A DNA stretch of 60,641 nt from positions 1-60,641 of the IMG/VR virus record IMGVR_UViG_3300018080_001657. The stretch is one strand, 5' to 3'. The translations under genes and the position numbers were made by a program. Below, in pieces: positions 1 to 7,888 of the stretch. This DNA comes from a virus. The notes beneath the pieces were generated by a model. That model searched no databases. It was given only the letters and a program-made list of their open reading frames with translations, and was not told the DNA's origin. Each line of letters starts with the position of its first letter. Position 1 is the stretch's first letter.

Positions 1-117
1 GATCTCAAGTCTGTTAACCGGACTTGAAAAATAATTGGCCTAAAAATGGTTAACAGCGATGCTAATGAAAGCAAGTAATTACAAACATGGTGAGAGTAAA
101 GTTGAATACAAATTTTG

Positions 118-208
118 TGAAGGCATCCGGCTGGATGAGGAGCTAGCCTTGAAAGCTAGTAGGGCTAGTTAAAAGCTAGCCTTGAGAGTTCAAGTCTCTC
201 GCCTTCCT
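118..208 (+). tRNA. tRNA-Ser (anticodon TGA)
   Basis: The anticodon stem is ctagc/gctag around the loop cttgaaa, which gives anticodon TGA (serine, UCA codons). A long variable arm (ggctag/ctagcc) is the hallmark of class II tRNA-Ser. The T arm is gagag/ctctc with loop ttcaagt. The acceptor strands tgaaggc (118-124) and gccttcc (201-207) pair except at the outermost T-C. No CCA is encoded. The outermost mismatch leaves the exact 5' end uncertain by one base. Confidence 0.85.
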
Positions 209-267
209 CTAAAATCCGTAGTCTGCGACTTGTATCGCAGTAAGGGTTCGATTCCCTTGCCCTCCTC
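209..267 (+). pseudogene. tRNA 3'-half remnant
   Basis: A good T arm (aaggg 242-246, loop ttcgatt, ccctt 254-258) and a 3' acceptor strand gccctcc (259-265) are present. A possible anticodon stem ctgcg/cgcag (223-227, 236-240) encloses an eight-base loop instead of seven. No matching 5' acceptor strand (ggagggc) exists before the preceding tRNA ends at 208. I read it as a decayed or deletion-truncated tRNA; the loop would resemble Thr (TGT) if it were ever functional. It could also be part of a processed transcript with the preceding tRNA-Ser. Confidence 0.55.
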
Positions 268-299
268 AAACAAACAAAGAAAAGAAAAGAGGAAAGAAA

Positions 300-1265
300 A
301 TGGCAGCTGAAGTAGAAACAATGATGTATGTAGGACAAGTCCCTTGGCACGGACTAGGAACTTATGTTGGTAATGATCCTGTTACGTCTAAAGAAGCAAT
401 TATTGCAGCAGGACTAAACTGGAATGTTAAACTTAGTAGTCTTTATCATGGAGATATGCTCCCTGCGCCAACACTACATGACGTAAAAACACATCATGCA
501 GTTGTAAGAGAATCCGATAACCATATTCTTGGTGTTGTAGGCAATAGGTATCAACCAGTACAGAATGTAGATGCATTTGAATTTATGGATGGCTTGGTTA
601 AAGATAAATCTATGCGATACCATACTGCTGGTTCGCTTAGAGAAGGCAAAAGAGTTTGGTTGCTTGGTAAAGTAGGAAGCTTTGATGCAGTTCCTGGAGA
701 TCAAGTAGACAAGTATCTCTTCTTATGGAATTCACATGATGGTAGTACTGCTCTTCGTTGTATGTTTACAACAGTAAGAGTTGTATGCGCCAACACTGCA
801 AGAGTTGCATTGTCAGGACAAGGAAGCGATAGTATTTGTCTTTATCATACCAAGAATATTAAAGATTCAATGTATGAAGCAAAAGAAGTACTTGGATTAG
901 CACAAACAAACTTTAGTATGTTTGAAGCATTTAGCAAAACTGCTGTTAACAAACAAATCAACACAGCTGACCTAGACACCTTTGTTAAGAGACTGTTTCC
1001 TGATTCGCCTAACGTTGTCAAGAGAGCATATGCTACTGAGAGGGCTCGTAGTGAGGTCACAAGGCTCTTTGAGGACGGCACTGGGAACAACCTACCTGGA
1101 GTAGCAGGGACGGCCTGGGCAGCTTACAACGCCGTTACAGAGTATTCTAATTATTATCGTTCTTCTAGAGGCACCAACAAACAAGAGCGTAGGTTTGAAT
1201 ATACAATGTTTGGTTCTGGTGTGAACCTAATTGATAAAGCACAAGTACTACTGGCAGCAGCATAA
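300..1265 (+). CDS. DUF932 / phage-plasmid-like protein (TIGR03299-type)
   Basis: The 321-residue protein has the DUF932 layout: an N-terminal GQVPWHGLGT segment, then GNRYQPVQN near residue 83, and a middle block with WNSHDGSTALR and a VRVVCANT segment. The family is common in phages and plasmids; its function is not established. The ATG follows an agagg ribosome site. Its stop overlaps the next start (TAATG). It lies between the tRNA genes. The family call rests on motif memory. Confidence 0.8.
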   Translation: MAAEVETMMYVGQVPWHGLGTYVGNDPVTSKEAIIAAGLNWNVKLSSLYHGDMLPAPTLHDVKTHHAVVRESDNHILGVVGNRYQPVQNVDAFEFMDGLVKDKSMRYHTAGSLREGKRVWLLGKVGSFDAVPGDQVDKYLFLWNSHDGSTALRCMFTTVRVVCANTARVALSGQGSDSICLYHTKNIKDSMYEAKEVLGLAQTNFSMFEAFSKTAVNKQINTADLDTFVKRLFPDSPNVVKRAYATERARSEVTRLFEDGTGNNLPGVAGTAWAAYNAVTEYSNYYRSSRGTNKQERRFEYTMFGSGVNLIDKAQVLLAAA

Positions 1266-1459
1266 TGTATAAGATTGGTGAAAAGACAAAATATGGCTGT
1301 GTTGTTGGGTATGAGTTTTATCATTCAAGCTTAGATAAGATTATAGAAGCACGTTCACAAGAAAAAGCTAATGAGCTTATTGAAATGTATCCTAGTTTCT
1401 GGCGATATATTATCAAAGAAGAGAAAGAACTGTATATTTTTCAGCATGAATTAAAATGA
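1265..1459 (+). CDS. hypothetical small protein
   Basis: This 64-residue protein starts inside the stop of the preceding DUF932 gene (TAATG), so translation is probably coupled. It is aromatic-rich, with an alternating beta-like N-terminus and a helical middle (IIEARSQEKANELIEMYP). I recognise no family. It ends just before the tRNA-Ser(GGA) gene. Confidence 0.65.
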   Translation: MYKIGEKTKYGCVVGYEFYHSSLDKIIEARSQEKANELIEMYPSFWRYIIKEEKELYIFQHELK

Positions 1460-1465
1460 TAAACA

Positions 1466-1550
1466 GGAGGAGTCGTCTAACGGTAGGGCTCTCGCCTGGA
1501 AAGCGAGTGGGGCCTTAAAACCCTTGGGAGTTCGAATCTCCTCCCCTCCT
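1466..1550 (+). tRNA. tRNA-Ser (anticodon GGA)
   Basis: The anticodon stem ctcgc/gcgag encloses the loop ctggaaa, giving anticodon GGA (serine, UCC/UCU codons). A variable-arm hairpin (ggg/ccc around ccttaaaa) fits class II tRNA-Ser. The T arm is gggag/ctcct with loop ttcgaat. The acceptor ggaggag pairs with cccctcc with one A-C mismatch. The two clear tRNAs in this window both read serine codons. Confidence 0.85.
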
Positions 1551-1565
1551 CTAAAGGAAAATATA

Positions 1566-1748
1566 ATGAAGACATGTATGAGATGTGGAAAAGAATATGA
1601 TCCATCAATGGAATTTGTAGAGCCAGCTGAAGATATGGAAATGTTATTAGCAGTAGACGACAGAACTGAAGATTGTTGTCCAGATTGTTGTTGGGAGCTA
1701 ACAGATAAAATCCATACAGCTACAAATTGTTTCTTTACGGAGCTATAA
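1566..1748 (+). CDS. small zinc-ribbon protein
   Basis: The start at 1566 is chosen because aaagga lies just upstream and because any longer reading would run into the tRNA-Ser gene. The 60-residue product has two cysteine knuckles, CMRCG near the N-terminus and CCPDCC near residue 40, which suggests a zinc ribbon. It is otherwise acidic. No specific function can be given. It sits directly ahead of the PARP gene with one base between them. Confidence 0.65.
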   Translation: MKTCMRCGKEYDPSMEFVEPAEDMEMLLAVDDRTEDCCPDCCWELTDKIHTATNCFFTEL

Positions 1749-1749
1749 A

Positions 1750-2937
1750 ATGAGCAGAGTAGCAAAACTAATCATGGTAACTGGTGCTAACAATAATAAA
1801 TACTATGACATGACAGAAGTTGGCAGCGAGATTCAAGTAAAGTATGGTCGTGTAGGTTCTACTGAATGCCGTGCTAGCTATCCTAGTTACAAATGGGATT
1901 CATTGCTTAAGTCAAAAGTAAAAAAAGGCTACAAGGACGTGACAGGACTTCGTGTTGTGTCTGAGTCAGTGGACTTTAAGAACATTACTAACAATGAGAT
2001 TGATGCTATTGTTGTTAAACTACAGGCGTTTGCAAACAAATCTGTTAGTACTAACTATACTGTAAGTTCTGATGCGGTTACACAAGCACAGGTAGATGAA
2101 GCACAGAGGCTACTTGATGATCTTATGAAGATGATAAATAAGAAGAAGAAAGCCGACAAGAAGTTTGATGATCAACTGCTAGAGCTATATCAAGTTATTC
2201 CAAGAAGAATGTCAGATGTTAAACAACATTTAACAGTGGGTGGCCATGATCCATTAAGAATTATTGGCAATGAACAAGCAACCCTTGATGTTATGAAGGG
2301 TCAAGTTAATGTGGCAGTTGCTAAACAAAGCAACACAGTGGAAGATAAACGTACTATTCTAGATGCTATGGGTCTAGACATTCAGATTGCTACACCAGAA
2401 GATGTCAAGATCATTAAGAATAACCTTGGAGATATTGGTCCTCACTTTAAGACAGCATACAAAGTAGATAACTTGAAGTGTCGTGCCAGATATGACAAAT
2501 GGGTAAAGAAATCTGAGAACAAAAAGAGCATGTTGTTCTGGCATGGTTCTCGTAATGAAAACTGGTGGAGTATTCTTGACTCTGGCTTAGTGCTTCGACC
2601 TACAAATGCTGTTGTTACAGGCAAGATGTTTGGTTATGGATTATATTTTGCCGATAAAGCACGAAAGTCATTTAACTATACGTCATATCGTGGTAGTTAT
2701 TGGGCTAGAGGGTCAAGTGATGTAGCTATTATGTGTTTGTATGATGTTCATCTTGGTAATTGGCTGCACAAGAAAAAACATGAAGGGTGGATGACTCAAT
2801 TAACAGAAGATAAGCTTAAACAAAAAGGCAAGTACGATTCTCTATTTGCTGAAGGTGGTATCGACTTAAGAAACAATGAGTATATTGTATACAATGAAGC
2901 ACAGTGTACACCTAGATATTTAGTGGAGTTTAAATGA
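1750..2937 (+). CDS. PARP-family ADP-ribosyltransferase with WGR domain
   Basis: The 395-residue protein follows the eukaryotic PARP order. A WGR domain spans about residues 8-85, with KYGRVGS at 31-37 in place of WGRVG. A helical regulatory-like region spans about 105-235. The catalytic domain runs from about 240 to 395. The H-Y-E triad is visible: H265 in WHGSRNENW, Y299 in GYGLYFAD and E377 in NNEYIVYN. WGR-PARPs transfer ADP-ribose from NAD+ and often respond to DNA breaks or RNA ends. Here the target could be host proteins, nucleic acid or tRNA. The stop overlaps the next ATG (ATGA), so it is co-translated with a nucleotidyltransferase. This differs from the T4 Alt/Mod type, which uses R-S-E. 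Confidence 0.9.
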   Translation: MSRVAKLIMVTGANNNKYYDMTEVGSEIQVKYGRVGSTECRASYPSYKWDSLLKSKVKKGYKDVTGLRVVSESVDFKNITNNEIDAIVVKLQAFANKSVSTNYTVSSDAVTQAQVDEAQRLLDDLMKMINKKKKADKKFDDQLLELYQVIPRRMSDVKQHLTVGGHDPLRIIGNEQATLDVMKGQVNVAVAKQSNTVEDKRTILDAMGLDIQIATPEDVKIIKNNLGDIGPHFKTAYKVDNLKCRARYDKWVKKSENKKSMLFWHGSRNENWWSILDSGLVLRPTNAVVTGKMFGYGLYFADKARKSFNYTSYRGSYWARGSSDVAIMCLYDVHLGNWLHKKKHEGWMTQLTEDKLKQKGKYDSLFAEGGIDLRNNEYIVYNEAQCTPRYLVEFK

Positions 2938-3917
2938 GTAATGAATTAAGAAAAGCAGCAGAAGAGAATAAAATTCTAGAAATTAGATCTGGGTCTCATT
3001 TATATGGTACAAGTACTCCTGAATCAGATGAAGATTATGTTGGTATCTTTATGCCACCAGCAGAGTATGTGTATGGACTTAAGTCAGTGAAAGAAGTTGA
3101 CCTTGGAACAGAAGATAAAGGGCCTGACGGAAAGAACACTGCTGATGCTATTGACCGTAAGCTGTATGAATTTAGAAAGTTTGTAACACTAGCACTAGCA
3201 AACAACCCTAACATTATTGAGATTTTATTTGTTAACCAAGAGAATATTGTTGATACCAATTCTTTTGGTAAAGAACTATTAGCCAATAGGCATTTGTTTC
3301 CTAGCAAGTTAGCTGCTAAAAAGTTTGTTGGTTATGCCCACAGTCAAAAACATAAGATGATTATCCGTAGAGATCATTTTAATGATTTACGAGAAGGATA
3401 TGCTCTATTAAATAGTTTTCATGACAAAGCTACTATGAGTCAAGTATTTGATCGTCATATAGAGGCGTCCCAAGACCCAATGCATTGCAATCCAGATTTA
3501 TTTACCAAAAAATCAAGTGGAATGCATATTCATGTTGGTGACATTTGTTTCGAGCCAGGAGTTTACGTAAAGAAAGCACGTAAGATGCTTAAGGAATGTT
3601 TAGATAAAGCAACCAACAGATCTGAGCTTGTACTTAAGTATGGATATGATACCAAGTTTGCATCACATCTTATCCGTCTGTTAACTGAAGGCATTACACT
3701 ACTAGAGAAAGGATACTTAACCTTTCCTCTTTACAATGCAGATACTATTCTCAATATTAAGAATGGTTCAATGGACATTAAAGAAATTATTGAATATGCT
3801 GATAAGCTTGAAGCACAGTTAGATAGCGTGCTAGAGAAGTCAGAACTGCCAGCTACTCCCTCCTACAATCAAATCGAAGCTCTTGTTATGCGTATGATGA
3901 AAGAGCACCTACACTAG
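2934..3917 (+). CDS. Pol-beta superfamily nucleotidyltransferase (COG3541/RlaP-like)
   Basis: The motif GSHLYGT...SDEDYVG at residues 20-37 is the Pol-beta-fold signature, with a G-S pair and two metal-binding acidic residues, D32 and D34. The rest (327 residues) resembles the predicted nucleotidyltransferase group COG3541, some members of which sit in RNA-repair operons. The ATG overlaps the PARP stop by four bases, so the two are likely translated together. Together they suggest end modification or repair of RNA; that role is inferred. A degenerate relative lies at 7073-7879. Confidence 0.8.
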   Translation: MSNELRKAAEENKILEIRSGSHLYGTSTPESDEDYVGIFMPPAEYVYGLKSVKEVDLGTEDKGPDGKNTADAIDRKLYEFRKFVTLALANNPNIIEILFVNQENIVDTNSFGKELLANRHLFPSKLAAKKFVGYAHSQKHKMIIRRDHFNDLREGYALLNSFHDKATMSQVFDRHIEASQDPMHCNPDLFTKKSSGMHIHVGDICFEPGVYVKKARKMLKECLDKATNRSELVLKYGYDTKFASHLIRLLTEGITLLEKGYLTFPLYNADTILNIKNGSMDIKEIIEYADKLEAQLDSVLEKSELPATPSYNQIEALVMRMMKEHLH

Positions 3918-3923
3918 CCATCT

Positions 3924-3952
3924 TGACATCTTAACCTAGAGAGACTATATTT
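3924..3952 (+). promoter_or_regulatory. sigma70-type promoter
   Basis: TTGACA (3924-3929) is followed by a 17-base spacer and TATATT (3947-3952): a perfect -35 and a five-of-six -10. The expected start near 3959 leaves a leader of about ten bases before the amidase ATG at 3969. This is the best consensus promoter I see and suggests host RNA polymerase transcribes the lysis genes. Confidence 0.75.
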
Positions 3953-3968
3953 AGGGCTGAGGTGTATT

Positions 3969-4658
3969 ATGGGAAAAATTATAGTACTTGATCCAGGACA
4001 TGGACTAAATGAAAAAGGTAAATATTCTCGTCCTTTAATAGATTGTACGGATGACGAAGCTATCATTGTAGATAGTAAAAAGTTTCCTGAAAGCATGTAT
4101 CCTCATGAGAATGATAACGCACCTGATTTCTACAGAGAAGATCTAGGCACGTTGGCTATAGCAAAAAGGACTGCTGCTGAATTAGAATGCAAAGGACATA
4201 AGGTATATATAACAAGAACAGATGAGCATAATGCTGGTGTTTATTTGTCAAGCTTAAGTGACAATGAATGGAAGAAAAGACACTGGAAGTCTTGGAAGTG
4301 GATTAAAGATTTTACAGATAAAAAACAAGCAGATATTTTTGTGTCTATCCATACAAATGCTACCAAGACACACACTGGATCAGGAACAGCTTGTTTCTGG
4401 GCTTCAGCACCTAATGGAGTAGATTTATCTACAGTATTAACACAAGAAATTAATAGTAAATTAGGTTTAAAGATCAGACGAATAGCTAAGCACCGTTACT
4501 TGATTCTACGTCAGGCATGTAATGGTAGAGCAGTTTTATTAGAATGTTTGTTTCACGATAACATAAAAGATATCAAGCTGTTATTAACGCAACAAGGAAT
4601 AAACAGTATGGCACAAGCAATTGCAAGTGGAATAGATAAATACTCTCTAACTTTCTAA
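3969..4658 (+). CDS. N-acetylmuramoyl-L-alanine amidase (Amidase_3), endolysin
   Basis: The Amidase_3 fold is recognisable from DPGHG at residues 8-12, E57 in YREDLG, SIHTNA at 126-131 and LLECLF around E192. The inferred zinc ligands are H11, E57 and H128, with E192 as the catalytic glutamate. The enzyme cuts the bond between N-acetylmuramic acid and L-alanine in peptidoglycan. At 229 residues it is a single catalytic domain without a binding domain or signal peptide. It follows a strong promoter and precedes a lytic transglycosylase. Confidence 0.88.
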   Translation: MGKIIVLDPGHGLNEKGKYSRPLIDCTDDEAIIVDSKKFPESMYPHENDNAPDFYREDLGTLAIAKRTAAELECKGHKVYITRTDEHNAGVYLSSLSDNEWKKRHWKSWKWIKDFTDKKQADIFVSIHTNATKTHTGSGTACFWASAPNGVDLSTVLTQEINSKLGLKIRRIAKHRYLILRQACNGRAVLLECLFHDNIKDIKLLLTQQGINSMAQAIASGIDKYSLTF

Positions 4659-4695
4659 TATAATTTAATATAAATAACTTACAGGAGGATTTGGA

Positions 4696-5457
4696 ATGAA
4701 AACAATCATGCCATTTATACTCACGTGTCTTTTAGTCTCAGGAGTTATTTTCCTGAGTTGTACAGTAAATACAAAAGGAATAAAGACTCCTGAGGAAACC
4801 AAACAAACAATTGTTTATGTAACAGAATATATAACAGAAGCTTCACCAGCAGCAGAAGAAGCGGTAGTCTCGCCAACAAAAGGAGAGAGACCAACACGAG
4901 ATGTTGCCATCAAAGAAGTAGTCGCATTGTGGAATGCTTACTATGATGACGAGAGCATAAGCAAGAAACACAAGAGACGTGCAAGCTTTGGCACATATGC
5001 AGGGTATCTTGTAGACGCAGTACGTATGTATCAAGAACAAGACACAGATATTGGCGGTAGGTTGCCTAATGATAGACATACACATCTTGTTGTAGCAACT
5101 ATGGCTGCTCTTGAATCAGGTGTTAGACCAAAAGTAGTTGGGAAGAGCAGAGGAGAAGTAGGACTGTTACAGATTCATGGCAAACTAGCACTGAATGGGT
5201 ACACGAAAAAGCAGGTACAAAGAAATCCTAGATTAGGTTTGCTTCTTGGTGTACGTTGGCTTGCATATCATACACAGTTCTGCAAGACAAACAAGAAAGG
5301 CATTGACAAGTGGACAAAAACATTGTCTTTATATGGAGCAGGATTAAGTGCTGGGCGCAAGAAAGATGGAACATGCAAGCAGATATGGATGGCACGAAGA
5401 AGGGTCAGACTAACAAAATTCTATAGCACCAGAATCAAATCTGCAACGAAGAGCTAG
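4696..5457 (+). CDS. membrane-anchored lytic transglycosylase (SLT-like)
   Basis: An N-terminal hydrophobic segment (about residues 4-21) ends in LSC, a possible but non-canonical lipobox with C22. A linker follows, then a goose-lysozyme/SLT-type region with the catalytic glutamate E140 in ALESGV and the typical GEVGLLQIH at 153-161. Such enzymes cleave the MurNAc-GlcNAc bond. With the upstream amidase it makes a two-enzyme peptidoglycan-degrading unit. It might act in lysis from the periplasm or outer membrane. A strong AGGAGG lies at the ribosome site. Confidence 0.8.
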   Translation: MKTIMPFILTCLLVSGVIFLSCTVNTKGIKTPEETKQTIVYVTEYITEASPAAEEAVVSPTKGERPTRDVAIKEVVALWNAYYDDESISKKHKRRASFGTYAGYLVDAVRMYQEQDTDIGGRLPNDRHTHLVVATMAALESGVRPKVVGKSRGEVGLLQIHGKLALNGYTKKQVQRNPRLGLLLGVRWLAYHTQFCKTNKKGIDKWTKTLSLYGAGLSAGRKKDGTCKQIWMARRRVRLTKFYSTRIKSATKS

Positions 5458-5496
5458 TTTATTTCAAAGTATGGTATTCTGGCAGTAGGAGGTGTT

Positions 5497-5772
5497 ATGA
5501 GCTTGACGTATTTAGAAGAACTCATTGAAGCTGTCAGTTACGCACAAGATGATGGTACGAACTGGTGGGATGTTTTTGATTCAATAGACGATGCAGATGA
5601 TGTTGTCACGAAAGCTGGCAAAGAAGAGCCTGACGAATATCAGGTGGCACATCTTATGAGCATACTCGAAGATGGAGATATTTTTATAGAAACTCCCCTC
5701 GAAGAATTCAAACGTTGCATTAAGAAGCTTAAAAGAGAACTCAAAAAGATTAGATACACAGACAGAACATAG
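5497..5772 (+). CDS. hypothetical acidic protein
   Basis: The 91-residue protein has an acidic N-terminal two-thirds, including DSIDDADD, and a basic helical C-terminus (KRCIKKLKRELKKIR). It has a clear AGGAGG site six bases upstream. I recognise no family. Confidence 0.65.
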   Translation: MSLTYLEELIEAVSYAQDDGTNWWDVFDSIDDADDVVTKAGKEEPDEYQVAHLMSILEDGDIFIETPLEEFKRCIKKLKRELKKIRYTDRT

Positions 5773-5787
5773 ACAGAGGAGAGCTAT

Positions 5788-6621
5788 ATGCGGTCGAAAC
5801 TTCCTGTTCGTAAATCTAAAGAAGAATTACAATTTTATATAGAGCACGGTAAAATATTCGGTGATATTCTACATCAGTTATTTGATTCACTTTCTAAAGG
5901 AAACTTTACTAATGGTATTGAATTAGAACTAGAATATATACAGCTTGTTGAAAAAATAAAGAATAAAGTTTGGCGCACTGCCAAGTACCCTTTCATACAA
6001 CAGACAAATTATCTTGAAGAATGTTTTGGCTATGGAGTTTGTGTATCAGTAAATGATACAGTCGCTCACTGTAGGCCAAATGCAAATCAATTCAAAGAAG
6101 GAGATGTTATTTCTGTTGATTTTGGTTTGTCCTTAATGTTTAAAGGTAGAGAACTGTTTTTTGATTCAGCGTTTACAACAATATATAAAAAACCTTTTGC
6201 TTCTTGGGTGTTAGCTCCTCATGAAGCTCTGGTAGAAATAGAGAAAGAACAAGCACTGACAACACACAGAATAGCAGAAATTATTTACAACAAAACAATA
6301 GAAAAGAACTTAGAGACAATAGTAATGTTAACAGGGCATGGGATTGGGTACTCGCTTCATGAAGAACCCATTATCCGTAATGCACCAGGAGATTATTCAA
6401 ACGTAAGCCTATTTGATGGCTTGTGTTTTTGTGCTGAACCAATCTTTGTGCTACCAAAAGAACAAAGATATAGTTCAATTTTAGCTAGAGCATATGTAGA
6501 CTCGGATGGTTGGTCCGTAAGGACAGTTAACAATCAGCCAAGCAGCCATTTCGAAACTATGTTCTGCATTTCAAACAACAACTTGGTTGATTTATGTGGC
6601 ATTACCAAATGGTTTTGCTAA
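5788..6621 (+). CDS. map: methionine aminopeptidase-like M24 metallopeptidase
   Basis: All five M24 metal ligands can be traced: D in VISVDFGL, D in FFDSAFTT, H in GHGIGYSLHEEP, E in CAEPIFVLP and E in SHFETMF. The substrate-pocket motif SVNDTVAHCRP matches type I MetAP (family VNEVVCHGIP). The 277-residue length fits. The enzyme removes initiator methionine from new proteins. A phage copy might ensure processing of proteins such as the HslV-like peptidase at 12488, which needs a free N-terminal threonine; that link is speculative. Confidence 0.82.
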   Translation: MRSKLPVRKSKEELQFYIEHGKIFGDILHQLFDSLSKGNFTNGIELELEYIQLVEKIKNKVWRTAKYPFIQQTNYLEECFGYGVCVSVNDTVAHCRPNANQFKEGDVISVDFGLSLMFKGRELFFDSAFTTIYKKPFASWVLAPHEALVEIEKEQALTTHRIAEIIYNKTIEKNLETIVMLTGHGIGYSLHEEPIIRNAPGDYSNVSLFDGLCFCAEPIFVLPKEQRYSSILARAYVDSDGWSVRTVNNQPSSHFETMFCISNNNLVDLCGITKWFC

Positions 6622-6636
6622 AAGAAGAGGTATAGC

Positions 6637-7023
6637 ATGAGAGTAGCAAAAGTATTCGCAAACGCATTTGAGAGTGGTAAACTTCTAGGGTTCGCAGACA
6701 TTATTTTTTCCCTAACAGATGGAGGAAACGGATGTATGACCATTCGTGGATACAAAATCTTTAAGGGAAACAATGGTGGAATCCAAGTTGGTCTTCCTTC
6801 AAAGAAAGACGACAAAGGAGAGTATCGCCCTCTCGTAAGCATGGACTTCGAGAATGAAGATGCTAAAGCATTCATGGACCATGTAACTGAAGAGGTTGCA
6901 AAAGCCTATGCGGCAGCACTGAAAGTCAAGAAAGATGGCGGGAATACAGGGTCTAATAATTCTGGAACAGGCTCATCAGTTCCTTCCGGTGGAGGAATTG
7001 ATGACGACGACATCCCCTTCTAG
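6637..7023 (+). CDS. SpoVG-domain protein with SSB-type acidic tail
   Basis: Residues 1-90 match the SpoVG fold, especially IRGYKIFKGNNGGIQVGLPS (36-55) followed by KKDDKGEYRPLV, like SpoVG's RVIEGNNGLFVAMPS...DGEFRDI. A flexible Gly/Ser/Asn linker (about 99-120) follows. The last eight residues, IDDDDIPF, copy the conserved acidic tip of bacterial SSB, which recruits repair and replication proteins. The layout (binding domain, linker, tip) is that of an SSB, but the OB fold is replaced. I infer that it is the phage's ssDNA- or RNA-binding hub. Confidence 0.8.
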   Translation: MRVAKVFANAFESGKLLGFADIIFSLTDGGNGCMTIRGYKIFKGNNGGIQVGLPSKKDDKGEYRPLVSMDFENEDAKAFMDHVTEEVAKAYAAALKVKKDGGNTGSNNSGTGSSVPSGGGIDDDDIPF

Positions 7024-7072
7024 AATGGTATGTCTTAACTTTCCTTATCCTTTATAATTTCTAGGAGGCACC

Positions 7073-7879
7073 ATGCAGGAGTTCTACTACGGTTTGCCAC
7101 AAATGCTATGGGATAACCTGTGCATAGAAGCTGAAGATCTGCTCCGAGAAGAAGAGTTGGGTACACATTTGGTAGCAGTATACCCTGCTGGCAATAGGAT
7201 TTATGGGTTAGAGTCTTGTCCACCAGGCATCTTTTGTCTTTATGTGGATACAGTAGAAGCCCTTATTAATCCGCTATCTAACTATCATAAACAATCTGGA
7301 TTCAAAGTCTTCTCTGTTGGAAATAATAGTTGTCCAGTCATTATGGCAGACCTATTCAAATGGACACAATGGATAACCAGCAGAGAGATTGACTGGAGAA
7401 GCAGAGCATTCTTGCACGCTATTCCATTTGGACAACATGTTATTCATGAAGACCCTAGTATTTCAGATATCATGGACGCTTGTCATCAAGCTATGAAAGA
7501 CATTAACTTTATGGTTAAAGATACTGGCAGCTCTACAAACTATACAATTCCATATAGGCACGTTTCAGACTATATAAGTCCAAATTGTTTTCTATATGAT
7601 AGAGCAATGCTAAGCTTATTTCATAAACACAAGTTCATGCCAAATATCAATCCCAAATGGGACAAAGTAATAGGAGAAACTAATCTTGGTATTGAATTGT
7701 CAAAAGTATATAGAGAAAAAGATATAGATTATCGAAAAAGAATATTGGAATATAAGTCTTGTACTATGGTTGGTTATTGGGACGATCCAGGCTGTCCTTA
7801 TGAGCTAAGATGTATCAGTAAAGAATCACTTAGCAATATTAGTAAATCTGTAATAGACTTCTACAGGTTTCAACTGTAG
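7073..7879 (+). CDS. degenerate nucleotidyltransferase-like protein
   Basis: The segment AGNRIYGLESCPPGIFCLYV (about residues 38-57) aligns by eye with GSHLYGT...SDEDYVGIFM of the nucleotidyltransferase at 2934. The catalytic Ser and both metal-binding acidic residues are lost. The 268-residue length and helical C-terminal half are also similar. It may be an inactive paralogue, a regulatory partner, or something else. AGGAGG precedes the ATG, and a TATAAT lies at 7053-7058 without a good -35. Confidence 0.5.
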   Translation: MQEFYYGLPQMLWDNLCIEAEDLLREEELGTHLVAVYPAGNRIYGLESCPPGIFCLYVDTVEALINPLSNYHKQSGFKVFSVGNNSCPVIMADLFKWTQWITSREIDWRSRAFLHAIPFGQHVIHEDPSISDIMDACHQAMKDINFMVKDTGSSTNYTIPYRHVSDYISPNCFLYDRAMLSLFHKHKFMPNINPKWDKVIGETNLGIELSKVYREKDIDYRKRILEYKSCTMVGYWDDPGCPYELRCISKESLSNISKSVIDFYRFQL

Positions 7880-7888
7880 AATAAAGGC

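Noticed and set aside
1-60. Possible tRNA-Asn-like loop (ctgttaa) at the window start
   Set aside because: The bases around it form a hairpin caagtc/gacttg with a nine-base loop and no T arm or acceptor follows, so I do not call a tRNA. The stretch 1-117 otherwise shows nothing I can support.
1451-1765. Minus-strand frame across the tRNA-Ser(GGA) gene
   Set aside because: It covers a tRNA and the 5' end of a zinc-ribbon gene and has no recognisable protein content.
7053-7058. TATAAT before the gene at 7073
   Set aside because: No matching -35 at 15-19 bases upstream.
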